This document shows, one piece after another, positions 45,734-54,634 of a stretch of DNA of 64,000 nucleotides (its first letter is position 1; every line of letters starts with the position of its first letter). Both the position numbers and the translations under genes were made by a program. Source of the DNA: Pseudomonas sp. TH41 (GTDB taxonomy: Bacteria; Pseudomonadota; Gammaproteobacteria; Pseudomonadales; Pseudomonadaceae); NCBI RefSeq assembly GCF_016650695.1, contig NZ_JAEKFH010000005.1, positions 310,001-374,000 of the forward strand. Reading direction: 5' to 3'. The notes beneath the pieces are model-generated. The model had not been told where the DNA came from. It was given only the letters and a program-made list of their open reading frames with translations, and searched no databases.

Positions 45734-45949
45734 TCATTTATGCATCGGATCATTCCAGAACGGTTTTATCGACTCGAACTCTACATCCGCACGGCTCATG
45801 CCGATGTCCTTCAGTGCTTCGTCGCTCAAACTTGCCAGCAGCTCGCGCTCCCGGTGAAGTTCGTACCAGCGACTGAACTTATGCAGCAGATCGGATACCA
45901 GGTGGATCGAGTGTTTTTCTACCGCTGGGTATTCATGTTGACCTTTCAT
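45734..45949 (-). CDS. DUF1127 small protein
   Basis: 71 residues. The C-terminal half has the DUF1127 signature RERELLASLSDEALKDIGMSRADV. Start ATG 45949 with GGAGGG upstream; the longer frame enters the divergent promoter region. DUF1127 proteins are small and Arg-rich; some act as RNA-binding regulators. Function here unknown. Confidence 0.85.
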   Translation of the reverse strand: MKGQHEYPAVEKHSIHLVSDLLHKFSRWYELHRERELLASLSDEALKDIGMSRADVEFESIKPFWNDPMHK

Positions 45950-46045
45950 CTTGTTGCCCTCCGTTTGGGATGGTTCAAGTGTCGCGCCGGGGCTAAGATC
46001 AATCCAACGAATGTTTCTAATGTCACATATCTCGGAGATTGATGG

Positions 46046-46900
46046 ATGTCCGCCTTCCCAAGTATCGACACAGACGTGCTGCGCACCTTCGTTGCTATCG
46101 CCGACCAAGGCGGATTTACCCGCGCCGGTGAATTGGTCAACCGCACCCAGTCAGCCGTGAGCATGCAGATGAAGCGACTGGAAGAGGATGTGTTGCAGCG
46201 CCAATTGTTCCAGCGCGACGGGCGGCAAGTGCGGCTCACCGCTGAAGGTCAGGTGTTGCTGGGTTACGCCCGGCGCATCCTCAAACTGCACAGCGAGGTG
46301 TTCAACACCCTGCGCGAGCCACACATGGTCGGCATGGTGCGCATCGGCACGCCGGACGATTACGTGATGCGTTTTCTGCCGGGGATTCTGCGGCGCTTTG
46401 CCCAATCCTATCCGCTGATCCAGATCGAGGTGCACTGCGAATCATCAAAACAATTGCTGCTGCGCCAGGACCTGGACTTGTCCATTGTCACCCGCGAACC
46501 GGGCAATGAGATCGGTGAGTTGCTGCGCAAGGAGCGTTTTGTCTGGGCCGAGGCGCAATGCTTCAGTGCCCACGAGCAGACGCCGTTGCCTCTGGCGATG
46601 TTCAACAGTGATTGTTTCTGCCGGCTGTGGGCCTGCAATGCGCTGGACGCCATGGGCCGCGATTACCGCGTTGCCTATAACAGCTCGAGCCTGTCGGCGA
46701 TCATGGCGGTGGTCAGTGCCGGTCTGGCCGTCACGGCGCAACTCGAAAGCTTGATCACCCCGGACATGCGCATCCTCGGTGAAGCCGAAGACCTGCCACT
46801 GCTGCCCGAGGCGAGCATCATGCTGGTGCGCAACCTGCACAACCCGTCACCGATCACCGAGTGCCTGGCCGAACACATTGTCGAAGGCTTCAAGCTTTAA
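46046..46900 (+). CDS. LysR-family transcriptional regulator (LrhA-like)
   Basis: 284 residues. N-terminal winged helix (DTDVLRTFVAIADQGGFTRAGELVNRTQSAVSMQMKRLEE, quoted in part) and a substrate-binding domain. Divergent from the DUF1127 gene with about 96 bp between, so it may control it. CGGAG precedes the ATG. Target and ligand unknown. Confidence 0.85.
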   Translation: MSAFPSIDTDVLRTFVAIADQGGFTRAGELVNRTQSAVSMQMKRLEEDVLQRQLFQRDGRQVRLTAEGQVLLGYARRILKLHSEVFNTLREPHMVGMVRIGTPDDYVMRFLPGILRRFAQSYPLIQIEVHCESSKQLLLRQDLDLSIVTREPGNEIGELLRKERFVWAEAQCFSAHEQTPLPLAMFNSDCFCRLWACNALDAMGRDYRVAYNSSSLSAIMAVVSAGLAVTAQLESLITPDMRILGEAEDLPLLPEASIMLVRNLHNPSPITECLAEHIVEGFKL

Positions 46901-47639
46901 AAGCGAGCATCGCCGCACAGAGCACCAGGAAACCACAGAACAGCCCGCGCAGCAGCCGCTCTGGCATGGCGTGGGCAACCTTCACGCCCCAACTGATGCT
47001 CATCAGACCGCCGACCGCCAAAGGCACGCCGATCATCCAGTCGACTTGATGGTGTACGGCGTAAGTCACCAGGGTGACGCCCGTACTGGGTAGCGCCAGC
47101 GCCAGCGACAAACCCTGCGCAACCACCTGGCTGGTGCCGAACAGGCTGGTCAGCACCGGCGTCGCCACCACCGCGCCACCCACGCCAAACAACCCACCCA
47201 TGGTGCCGGACGCCGCGCCGAGTACGCCCAGCCATGGCCATGAGTAATTCATCTGCGAAGAAGTCGACGCAGTGGCGCTGAACATTCGCACCAGGTTGTA
47301 GGCAGACAGCGCGACGAGGAACGCGATAAAGCCTGTGCGCATGGTGTGCGCATCAATGCCCACCGCCCAGATCGAACCGATCCAGGCAAAGCAGAAACCC
47401 ATCGAGGCCAGCGGCAGCGCATGACGCCATTCAATCCGGTTGCGCTGGTGATAGCGCCACAGCGCCAGCATCACATTCGGTACCACCATCACCAGCGCCG
47501 TACCTTGCGCAATTTGCTGATCGAGGCCAAACAGCACGCCCAGCAGCGGGATCGCGATCAACCCACCGCCAATGCCGAACAACCCACCCAGGGTGCCCAG
47601 GGCCGCACCAAACACCAGGTACATCAAGAACTCAATCAC
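46890..47639 (-). CDS. TauE/SafE-family membrane transporter
   Basis: 249 residues, about eight membrane segments, with two family repeats LGTLGGLFGIGGG and SGTMGGLFGVGGAVVATP. Such proteins move sulfite, sulfoacetate or related anions. GTG start at 47639 with GAGGGG upstream. Its 3' end overlaps the convergent LysR gene by 11 bp; it is divergent from the next LysR gene, a likely regulator. Confidence 0.88.
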   Translation of the reverse strand: MIEFLMYLVFGAALGTLGGLFGIGGGLIAIPLLGVLFGLDQQIAQGTALVMVVPNVMLALWRYHQRNRIEWRHALPLASMGFCFAWIGSIWAVGIDAHTMRTGFIAFLVALSAYNLVRMFSATASTSSQMNYSWPWLGVLGAASGTMGGLFGVGGAVVATPVLTSLFGTSQVVAQGLSLALALPSTGVTLVTYAVHHQVDWMIGVPLAVGGLMSISWGVKVAHAMPERLLRGLFCGFLVLCAAMLAFKA

Positions 47640-47748
47640 AGGCGATTTCCCCTCACATCAGGCCCTCATCCTACGCAGTCACCGCTGGCAGCGAAACGCA
47701 CAGCAACGCACAATGGCTGTGCCAACTTCGCATAAGCGCTGACAAACA

Positions 47749-48705
47749 ATGAACCCCAATCAATTGACCGAACAACTGGGCCTGTTCCTTGACGTGTTGG
47801 AGAGCGGTAGCTTTTCCGCCGCGTCACGCCGTCATCCGTTGACGCCGTCGGCGGTGGCGCGGCGCATCGACAGCCTGGAAAACGCAGTCGGCAGCCAGTT
47901 GTTCATTCGCAGCACCCACGCGGTACGCGCGACTCCGGCCGGTTTGGCGTTTGCCGAACGCGCCCGGCGAATCGTTGCAGAACTTCAGCTGGCTCGGGCG
48001 GAAGCGGTGTCCCTCAGCAGCGCGCCAGAAGGCTTGATCCGGATCGACGCACCCGCCGCATTCGGGCGGCGGCATCTGGCGCCGGTGATTGCGGACTTTC
48101 TGATGCTCTACCCTGGCCTCGACGTGCAATTGCACCTGATCGACAGCTTTGTCGACATGCAAGGTTTGAATCTGGGCAAGGTCGACCTGGTGCTACGCGC
48201 CGGGCAAATGGCCGATACCCGGCTAGTGGCCACACCACTGGCGAGCATGGTACGAATCGCCTGCGCCAGCCCCGACTACCTGCAGCGGCGTGGTGTGCCG
48301 ACCGCTCCAGCACAGTTGATTGATCACGATGGCCTCGACTGGGAGGGGCTCGCACCGCCCTTCGCTTGGCGTTTCGAGCGCGATGGGCAGATGCATTTGC
48401 ACCGACCCGCACGCATCCGGATGAGCGCCAACAATGCCGAGGCGTTGGCCAGCGGTGCACTGGCCGGGCTGGGCATCGCCCATTTGCCGACGTGGCTGGC
48501 CAGCGAATATTTACTGCGCGGCGAACTGCTGCCGCTGTTTTGTGAAAACGGTCTGCCCAAGCCGGAAACGACCGGTATTTATGCGTTGCGCCTGGAGCAA
48601 CAACCCAATTCCCGTAGTCGCTTGCTACTGGAATACCTGAAAACCCGCTTCAGTCCGATCCCTCCATGGGACCTGGCATTGCAAAACACCCTGGACCGGC
48701 ACTAG
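47749..48705 (+). CDS. LysR-family transcriptional regulator
   Basis: 318 residues. Winged helix (LGLFLDVLESGSFSAASRRHPLTPSAVARRIDSLE, quoted in part) and a ligand-binding domain similar to CrgA-type regulators. Divergent from the TauE gene with 109 bp between, so regulation of that transporter is the simplest guess. Confidence 0.87.
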   Translation: MNPNQLTEQLGLFLDVLESGSFSAASRRHPLTPSAVARRIDSLENAVGSQLFIRSTHAVRATPAGLAFAERARRIVAELQLARAEAVSLSSAPEGLIRIDAPAAFGRRHLAPVIADFLMLYPGLDVQLHLIDSFVDMQGLNLGKVDLVLRAGQMADTRLVATPLASMVRIACASPDYLQRRGVPTAPAQLIDHDGLDWEGLAPPFAWRFERDGQMHLHRPARIRMSANNAEALASGALAGLGIAHLPTWLASEYLLRGELLPLFCENGLPKPETTGIYALRLEQQPNSRSRLLLEYLKTRFSPIPPWDLALQNTLDRH

Positions 48706-48774
48706 CCCAGAATTGTCTGGTGCATTAAAGATTCGTCCGCTAGATTCATGACGATCACTGATCAAGGTTTCGAA

Positions 48775-49236
48775 ATGACCACCGAGCGCAACACCCTGGA
48801 TACCTGCGAAGAGCTGCTGCTGGACAACCAGATTTGCTTCGCCCTGCATTCCACTTCGCTACTCATGACCAAAGTCTATAAGCCGCTATTGCAAGCGCTA
48901 GGCCTGACCTACCCGCAATACCTGGCGATGATGGTGTTGTGGCAACAGGATGGTTTGACCGTGGGCGAAATCAGCACAAAATTGCTGACGGATCCTGGCT
49001 CACTGACACCGCTGCTCAAACGCCTGGAAGTCGAAGGCCTGCTCAGTCGCACCCGCAGCCGTGTGGATGAACGGGTGGTTATCGTTGAGTTGACCGAACA
49101 AGGTCGTGCACTGCGCGACAAGGCGCGCAGCATTCCGCAATGCATCCTCGCCGCCAGCGGGCAGACGCTGGAGCATCTGCAGAAGCTGCAAGCGCAATTG
49201 CAGGATTTGCGCAGCCATTTGCAAGAGAGCCTTTAA
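48775..49236 (+). CDS. ohrR: OhrR, MarR-family organic-peroxide sensor
   Basis: 153 residues. The reactive Cys is in LLLDNQICFALHS, the exact family context. Winged helix LTVGEISTKLLTDPGSLTPLLKRLE and wing RTRSRVDERVV. Start ATG 48775, which has AAGG upstream and fits the usual ~150-residue length; ATG 48748 lacks a ribosome site. Upstream of ohr, which it should repress. Confidence 0.9.
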   Translation: MTTERNTLDTCEELLLDNQICFALHSTSLLMTKVYKPLLQALGLTYPQYLAMMVLWQQDGLTVGEISTKLLTDPGSLTPLLKRLEVEGLLSRTRSRVDERVVIVELTEQGRALRDKARSIPQCILAASGQTLEHLQKLQAQLQDLRSHLQESL

Positions 49237-49254
49237 CCTTCAAATCACCACAAT

Positions 49255-49352
49255 CCCCTGTGGGAGCGAGCTTGCTCGCGATGACGGTATGACATTCAGC
49301 GTTGATATTGACTGACACACCGCCATCGCGAGCAAGCTCGCTCCCACAGGGG
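49255..49352. repeat. REP inverted pair
   Basis: CCCCTGTGGGAGCGAGC and its complement, about 45 bp apart. Same family as 2555-2629. Confidence 0.9.
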
Positions 49353-49499
49353 ATGGTGGTGCTCTCACGAATCCGGTTCACCCGCCTATCTCGAAAAAAT
49401 CCTCCTGAGCCGTGCTGCATCGATAGCTCTAATTCAACACTTCCGCTACTCATCGCTTATCCGCCCATCGGTTTTTGCCAATCTTTTTCCAATTTTATC

Positions 49500-49567
49500 T
49501 TGCGCACTAACTAATCGCGCGATACATTCATCTCGCACTTACTTAGCGCGCAAACATTTAGCGCAAA
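49500..49567 (+). promoter_or_regulatory. ohr promoter with candidate OhrR operator
   Basis: -35 TTGCGC (49500-49505), 17-bp spacer, -10 TACATT (49523-49528). The palindrome ATCGCGCGAT sits in the spacer, and TTAGCGCGC and TTTAGCGC follow at about 49543-49563; either could bind OhrR. Confidence 0.55.
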
Positions 49568-49595
49568 CAACCGACATCCAAACGAGGCTCACCCC

Positions 49596-50015
49596 ATGCA
49601 AACTCTCTACACTGCAATCGCAACCTCCACTGGCGGCCGTGATGGTCGTGCGGTTTCCAGCGACAACATCCTCGACGTCAAACTCGCCACCCCGAAAGAA
49701 CTCGGTGGTGCTGGCGGCGCAGCGACCAACCCTGAGCAACTGTTCGCCGCCGGCTACTCCGCCTGCTTCATCGGTGCGCTGAAATTCGTTGCCAGCCAGA
49801 CCAAACGCACCATCCCGAACGACGCCTCGATCACCGCCCATGTCGGCATCGGCCAAATTCCTGGCGGCTTTGGTCTGGACATCGACCTGCACGTCAGCCT
49901 GCCGGGCCTGGAACAGGCCGATGCGCAAACCCTGGTCGACGCCGCCCACCAGGTCTGCCCGTACTCCAACGCCACCCGTGGCAATGTCGATGTGCGTTTG
50001 CACGTGACGGTTTAA
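49596..50015 (+). CDS. ohr: Ohr, organic hydroperoxide reductase
   Basis: 139 residues, thiol peroxidase that reduces organic hydroperoxides. The catalytic cysteines are in AAGYSACF and HQVCPYSNATRGN. GAGG precedes the ATG. Regulated by OhrR upstream; may also guard against oxidants raised by Mn chemistry, but this pair is general. Confidence 0.95.
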   Translation: MQTLYTAIATSTGGRDGRAVSSDNILDVKLATPKELGGAGGAATNPEQLFAAGYSACFIGALKFVASQTKRTIPNDASITAHVGIGQIPGGFGLDIDLHVSLPGLEQADAQTLVDAAHQVCPYSNATRGNVDVRLHVTV

Positions 50016-50026
50016 GCGCCATAAAG

Positions 50027-50092
50027 CAAAAGATCGCAGCCTCGTTTCACTCATGTAGGAGCTGTCGAGTGAAACGAGGCTGCGATCTTTTG
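50027..50092. repeat. Variant REP-like inverted repeat
   Basis: AAAAGATCGCAGCCTCGTTTCACTC (quoted in part: AAGATCGCAGCCTCG) and its complement flank GTAGGAGCTG. The usual CTGCGGCAG core is replaced by the CTCGTTTCACTC stem. Confidence 0.8.
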
Positions 50093-50103
50093 ATCTTTCA
50101 GGC

Positions 50104-50137
50104 AAAAAAAAGCCCGACTCAATGGTCGGGCTTTTTC
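50104..50137. terminator. Bidirectional terminator between ohr and efp
   Basis: AAAAAGCCCGAC-TCAATG-GTCGGGCTTTTT: the stem has A runs on one side and T runs on the other, so it can end both converging transcripts. Confidence 0.88.
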
Positions 50138-50153
50138 ATTCCTGAAGCTGTGC

Positions 50154-50723
50154 TTATTTGGCACGGCCTTTGTAGGAACCGCCTTCGCGGGTATCGATCT
50201 CGATCATGTCGCCGATTTCGATGAAGTCAGCAACCGACAGTTCGGTGCCGTTCTTCAGTTTGGCAGGCTTCATTACCTTGCCGGAAGTGTCGCCGCGAGC
50301 GGAACCTTCGGTGTAGTCAACCTGACGCACGATGGTGGTCGGCAGTTCTACGGAAACCAGACGCTCTTCGAAGAAGATCGCTTCGCAAACATCAGTCATG
50401 CCTTCTTCAACGAAAGGCAGAACGGCTTCGATGTCTTCAGCGTTCAGCTCGTACATGGTGTAGTCGGTGGTGTCCATGAACGTGTAGGTGTCGCCGCTGA
50501 TGAAGGACAGGGTCGCTTCTTTGCGGTCGAGGATTACGTCGTCCAGTTTGTCGTCGGCGCTGTAAACGATCTCGGTCTTGTAACCGGTCAGCAGGTTTTT
50601 CAGCTTGGTCTTCATGATCGCGCTGTTACGACCAGACTTGGTGAATTCAGCTTTCTGAACCAGCCAAGGATCGTTTTCGAGACGGATCACGGTACCGGGT
50701 TTCAGTTCTTTACCAGTTTTCAT
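50154..50723 (-). CDS. efp: Elongation factor P
   Basis: 189 residues, three EF-P domains. Relieves ribosome stalling at polyproline. The modified residue is Arg in KSGRNSA (R32), the site rhamnosylated by EarP, rather than Lys. Immediately downstream of earP. Confidence 0.96.
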   Translation of the reverse strand: MKTGKELKPGTVIRLENDPWLVQKAEFTKSGRNSAIMKTKLKNLLTGYKTEIVYSADDKLDDVILDRKEATLSFISGDTYTFMDTTDYTMYELNAEDIEAVLPFVEEGMTDVCEAIFFEERLVSVELPTTIVRQVDYTEGSARGDTSGKVMKPAKLKNGTELSVADFIEIGDMIEIDTREGGSYKGRAK

Positions 50724-50771
50724 TGCGAATATCCGAATTTGGATGGGATTTACAAAAATCTAGGCCGCGTA

Positions 50772-51905
50772 TCATATCCAATTTAGGTAAAACTGTACCA
50801 GCGCTGCGGCAAGATCCGCTTGCAAGCCCTGTTCCAGACACCACGCTTCGGCATGTTTTTGCAGTTCCGGCCCGTGTTTGCGGGTCGATTGCCAATGATC
50901 GGTCATTTTCTCACCGGCATTCCAGGCCCGCCATAGACCGCTGATCGCTTTGCTGGCCGGCTCAGAGAGGCCTTTTACATAGAGCGAAAGGAACGCTTCG
51001 AGCTTGTCCAGGTGAATGTCTTCATCCTGCCGGTAGATGTGCCAGAGCAGTGGCCGCCCCGCCCACTGCGCCCGGACAAAGGAATCCTCGCCGCGCACCG
51101 CATTGAAATCGCAGCTCCAGAGCAACCGGTCATATTGGTCCTGTCGGACGAACGGCAACACTTGCACGGTCAGGGCATCGCGCACATGGACCGCACCGGC
51201 ACCCAGTGCCTCTACCCCGAGCCAACGCTCGACGTCGCCGAGAATCCGACCCTCCGGCACCAGCAGATGAGTGGGTGTCGAGTCACACGCCATTGCGTCG
51301 AGCCAACTGGCCAACCCGGTATTTTCGTAGGCAAACAGTGAAATCAACTGTGTGCCCTGCGCGCGATCAACCCCTAAACCCTGCAGGAAGGTTCGCTGCG
51401 CCTCGGGATCCTGCTGAAATTGCCGACGCTGCTCAAGCAATCCGCTTTCACGCAGTAGCCCACCGGTGCCTTTCTGGAACCCCGGAAAGAAAAAGAACTT
51501 CTGCACACTCTTGTACTTGACCGACGGCAAGCCATGACAGCCAATCACCCAGTCCTCGGCACTCAGGTAGTCGAGGTTCATCCACAGCGGCGGCTTTTCC
51601 CGCTCGGCCATGGCCACCATGTAGGCACTCGGCAATTGGCATGCGAACGCGGCGATCACCACATCAGCGGCTTCAGCAGGTTGCCAGTCAGCCGCCCATT
51701 GACGCACTTCGACCCCCTCCTGCCACTGCTGCGAGGCGTTGATGTCGATCGCCGGGCAAATGCGTTCGAACGCTCGCAGATCATCGACCCATAGACGAAT
51801 ATCCACTGCGTGTTCGGCCACCAGTTGGCGGGCCAGACGCCAGGTCACACCGATGTCGCCAAAGTTGTCGACCACGGTGCAAAAAATATCCCAGCGGGTT
51901 TTCAT
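50772..51905 (-). CDS. earP: EarP, EF-P arginine rhamnosyltransferase
   Basis: 377 residues. Adds rhamnose from dTDP-rhamnose to EF-P Arg32. Family landmarks: WDIFCTVVDNFGDIGVTWRLARQL at the N-terminus (with the catalytic Asp in DFGDIG-like NFGDIG), LISLFAYEN and VRGEDSFVRAQWAGRP near the donor site. Start taken as ATG 51905 (MKTRWDIF); ATG 51914 is possible. Adjacent to its substrate gene efp. Confidence 0.93.
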   Translation of the reverse strand: MKTRWDIFCTVVDNFGDIGVTWRLARQLVAEHAVDIRLWVDDLRAFERICPAIDINASQQWQEGVEVRQWAADWQPAEAADVVIAAFACQLPSAYMVAMAEREKPPLWMNLDYLSAEDWVIGCHGLPSVKYKSVQKFFFFPGFQKGTGGLLRESGLLEQRRQFQQDPEAQRTFLQGLGVDRAQGTQLISLFAYENTGLASWLDAMACDSTPTHLLVPEGRILGDVERWLGVEALGAGAVHVRDALTVQVLPFVRQDQYDRLLWSCDFNAVRGEDSFVRAQWAGRPLLWHIYRQDEDIHLDKLEAFLSLYVKGLSEPASKAISGLWRAWNAGEKMTDHWQSTRKHGPELQKHAEAWCLEQGLQADLAAALVQFYLNWI

Positions 51906-52038
51906 TTCAGGCATTCCAGGTTCCCGTTGGCAAAGGCGCCGATTGTCCGCATAAATTACCCCGCGCAGAAGAGCCGACGGCGATTAATCTTCATGCGACA
52001 ATCGCCACTCGTCCGTGACCACCCGCCAGGAGGCAGTG

Positions 52039-52449
52039 ATGCCCTACCGCCCCAACCCGCGCCGCCCGTTGCCCATTCAGCTCAATGCCCTGCAACTGAC
52101 CGGCAGCATTGCCCTTGGTTTGTGGCTGGGTTTCCTCGCGATCGCCCTGACCTGCTGGCTCGCCTCTCGCCTGTTGTTCAGCGAGCAACTGGCGCCGGTC
52201 GCACACGCGGTGGAGCAACTGGCCAAACCGCCTGTGGTGGCGCGACCGGTGCCGGATATTCCGCCGCAGAGTCCGTTGTTCGAACAATACGACGAGAACC
52301 TGCGCAAGGACGAGCAACAGCAACGACTCGATCAGGCGCGCAGCACCAGCCGTAATCTGTCCAACCCGAAATGCCAGTTCTGGTTGCAACAGGATCACAC
52401 CGCGCCGAGCGAAAAAAGCCGCGCCAATGTCCTGCAATTCTGCGATTGA
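52039..52449 (+). CDS. Hypothetical inner-membrane protein
   Basis: 136 residues. ATG 52039 with AGGAGG upstream. One membrane segment (about 22-45, LTGSIALGLWLGFLAIALTCWLA), then a Pro- and Gln-rich soluble tail with two cysteines (KCQFWLQQ; LQFCD). No family recognised. Followed after 2 bases by a GreA/B-like gene. Confidence 0.7.
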   Translation: MPYRPNPRRPLPIQLNALQLTGSIALGLWLGFLAIALTCWLASRLLFSEQLAPVAHAVEQLAKPPVVARPVPDIPPQSPLFEQYDENLRKDEQQQRLDQARSTSRNLSNPKCQFWLQQDHTAPSEKSRANVLQFCD

Positions 52450-52451
52450 TC

Positions 52452-52934
52452 ATGAATAAACAAACAGTCCATCAACTGATCCTCGACAAACTGCGGGTCG
52501 ATCTCGACATCGCCGAACGTGCTGCGCAAACCGCGTACGAAACGGCGACCCACGAAGAAAACATCGCCGAAAACAAATACGACACCCTGGGGCTGGAAGC
52601 GTCTTATCTGGCCGCCGGGCAAGCCAGGCGCGTGGAGGAAATCAGGCAGTCGTTGACGCTTTGCCAGAACCTGACACTGCGCCCTTATGACGGTCTGCGC
52701 GGTATCGAAGTGGGCGCGTTACTCGGCCTGGAAGACGAAAAAGGTCGTGAGCAATGGTTGTTCCTGGCCCCCGACGCCGCCGGCTTGAAAGTCGATCTGG
52801 TGGGGCAATGGATTACCGTCATCACCCCTCGCTCACCGTTGGGCAAAAGCCTGCTGGGCAAGTTCGAAGGGGACGAGGTGGACATTTTGGTGGCTGGCAC
52901 CCGGCAACAGTTTTCTGTCACCGAGGTCGTTTGA
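52452..52934 (+). CDS. GreA/GreB-like protein
   Basis: 160 residues. N-terminal helical part (AERAAQTAYETATHEENIAENKYDTLGLEASYLA) and C-terminal FKBP-like domain (FLAPDAAGLKVDL, ITPRSPLGKSLLGKFEGDEV) like transcription-cleavage factors. Shorter coiled coil than canonical GreA, so it may bind RNA polymerase with another role. Start ATG 52452. Confidence 0.72.
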   Translation: MNKQTVHQLILDKLRVDLDIAERAAQTAYETATHEENIAENKYDTLGLEASYLAAGQARRVEEIRQSLTLCQNLTLRPYDGLRGIEVGALLGLEDEKGREQWLFLAPDAAGLKVDLVGQWITVITPRSPLGKSLLGKFEGDEVDILVAGTRQQFSVTEVV

Positions 52935-52948
52935 GGCAGGACACCCCA

Positions 52949-53923
52949 TTAATGGACCGGCAGTTCGACGCCGTCGAACAATTCTTCCAGTTCCTGCTTG
53001 TTGTGGCACTGGATGGCCTTGGCCATGACTTCGCGGGTCAGGTGCGGGGCGAACTTTTCGATGAAGTCGCACATGAAGCCACGCAGGAAGGTGCCGCGAC
53101 GGAAACCGATTTTGGTGATGCTGGATTCGAACAGATCACTGGCGTCGAGCATTACCAGGTCGCTATCGAGTTTGGCGTCGACCGCCATTTTGGCGACGAT
53201 ACCCACGCCCAGGCCCAGACGAACGTAAGTCTTGATGACGTCGGCGTCGGCAGCGGTGAACACTACTTTCGGCGTCAGGCCGCGATGGCTGAACGCTTCG
53301 TCGAGTTTCGAACGGCCGGTGAAACCGAACACGTAAGTCACGATCGGGTATTCGGCCAGGGCTTCGAGGGTCAGCTTTGACAGCTTGGTCAGTGGATGGC
53401 CTTGTGGCACGACCACGCAGCGGTTCCAGCGGTAGCACGGCATCATCACCAGATCACCGAACAGTTCCAGGGCTTCGGTGGCGATGGCGAAATCGACGGT
53501 GCCATCAGCGGCCATTTCGGCGATCTGCATCGGCGAGCCCTGATGCATGTGCAGGGCAACGTCGGGGTATTGCTTGATGAACGCGCTGATCACCGGAGGC
53601 AATGCGTAACGCGCCTGGGTGTGGGTGGTGGCGATCGACAGGGTGCCTTTCTTCTCGTTGGAGAATTCCTGGGCGATCTGCTTGATGCTTTCAACCTTGC
53701 GCAGAATTTCGCCGGCGGTGGTGATGATGCGCTCGCCGGCCGGGGTTACGCGGGTCAGGTGCTTGCCACTGCGGGCGAAAACCTCGACACCCAATTCGTC
53801 TTCCAGCAGGCGGATCTGCTTGCTGATGCCCGGTTGCGACGTGTAGAGGCTTTGGGCGGTGGCGGAAACGTTGAGGTCGTGGTGCGCCACTTCCCAGATG
53901 TAGCGCAATTGTTGAAGCTTCAT
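52949..53923 (-). CDS. cysB: CysB, sulfur-assimilation regulator
   Basis: 324 residues, the exact CysB length. LysR regulator activated by N-acetylserine or O-acetylserine. N-terminus MKLQQLRYIWEVAHHDLNVS and TSQPGISKQIRLLE are diagnostic. GAGGG upstream of the ATG. Convergent with the GreA/B-like gene. Confidence 0.95.
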   Translation of the reverse strand: MKLQQLRYIWEVAHHDLNVSATAQSLYTSQPGISKQIRLLEDELGVEVFARSGKHLTRVTPAGERIITTAGEILRKVESIKQIAQEFSNEKKGTLSIATTHTQARYALPPVISAFIKQYPDVALHMHQGSPMQIAEMAADGTVDFAIATEALELFGDLVMMPCYRWNRCVVVPQGHPLTKLSKLTLEALAEYPIVTYVFGFTGRSKLDEAFSHRGLTPKVVFTAADADVIKTYVRLGLGVGIVAKMAVDAKLDSDLVMLDASDLFESSITKIGFRRGTFLRGFMCDFIEKFAPHLTREVMAKAIQCHNKQELEELFDGVELPVH

Positions 53924-54036
53924 ATGAATCCCTCAAAGCAGGTAGACGCCACGGGCATCAGCGACGGTATATAACTATATTAATGGTTTGAAGAATAAAT
54001 CTAGAACTTTTTTATCAAACTGCCATTGTCCGTGTT

Positions 54037-54540
54037 CTAGCGATCACCTTGGCGACGACGCTCCACCAGCGGCACCAGATAGACCGGCACCCGAGACAGT
54101 TGCAACACGCGCGCTGCGGTCCTGCCCAAAGGTGTTTCGACGCCAGCCCCATGGCTATGACTACCTACGATCAGCAAATCCACCGAGAGTTTCTGCGCCT
54201 GGTCGAGAATCACCTGCGACGGGTCACCCTGAATCACCCGAACCGCCTGAATCCGCTCCAGGTCTTGAGCCCCCTCGCCCCCCAGTTCTTCACGAAAGCT
54301 GTCGAGCACTCGCTGCTCGATACTGGCAATGACCGTGTTCAGGCCCTGACTGTGAAACTCGTTCAACGCCTGCTCATCGAGGTAACTCTGGAGCACCGAC
54401 TCGGCGAACAACCCCATGGGCTCCACCGCGTGCACCACGTACAAATCGGCATTGAATGTCCGCGCCAGCGCCAAGGCATGCTGCATCACCAGCGGTGCGT
54501 ACAGGCCGAGGTCAGTGGCGTACAGCATCGACCGAATCAT
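54037..54540 (-). CDS. Universal stress protein (UspA family)
   Basis: 167 residues. Start MIRSMLYATDLG, core LLIVGSHSHGAG and end VLQLSRVPVYLVP give the UspA fold with a GxxGxH-type ATP-site variant. GAGGAG upstream. Lies next to cysB as in other pseudomonads. Confidence 0.87.
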   Translation of the reverse strand: MIRSMLYATDLGLYAPLVMQHALALARTFNADLYVVHAVEPMGLFAESVLQSYLDEQALNEFHSQGLNTVIASIEQRVLDSFREELGGEGAQDLERIQAVRVIQGDPSQVILDQAQKLSVDLLIVGSHSHGAGVETPLGRTAARVLQLSRVPVYLVPLVERRRQGDR

Positions 54541-54634
54541 ATGACCTCCTCGCGTGCCAACATGGCGGAGATTGATTCAGCTTAGCAGTGCCTTGGCGAG
54601 TACGACGTTTCGCGTAACGCGTTGAACCGTGGGC

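Larger units (their letters stand above)
49237..49595. other. ohrR-ohr intergenic region
   Basis: 359 bp with a REP pair (49255-49352), an AT-rich stretch and the ohr promoter/operator. No gene. Confidence 0.6.
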
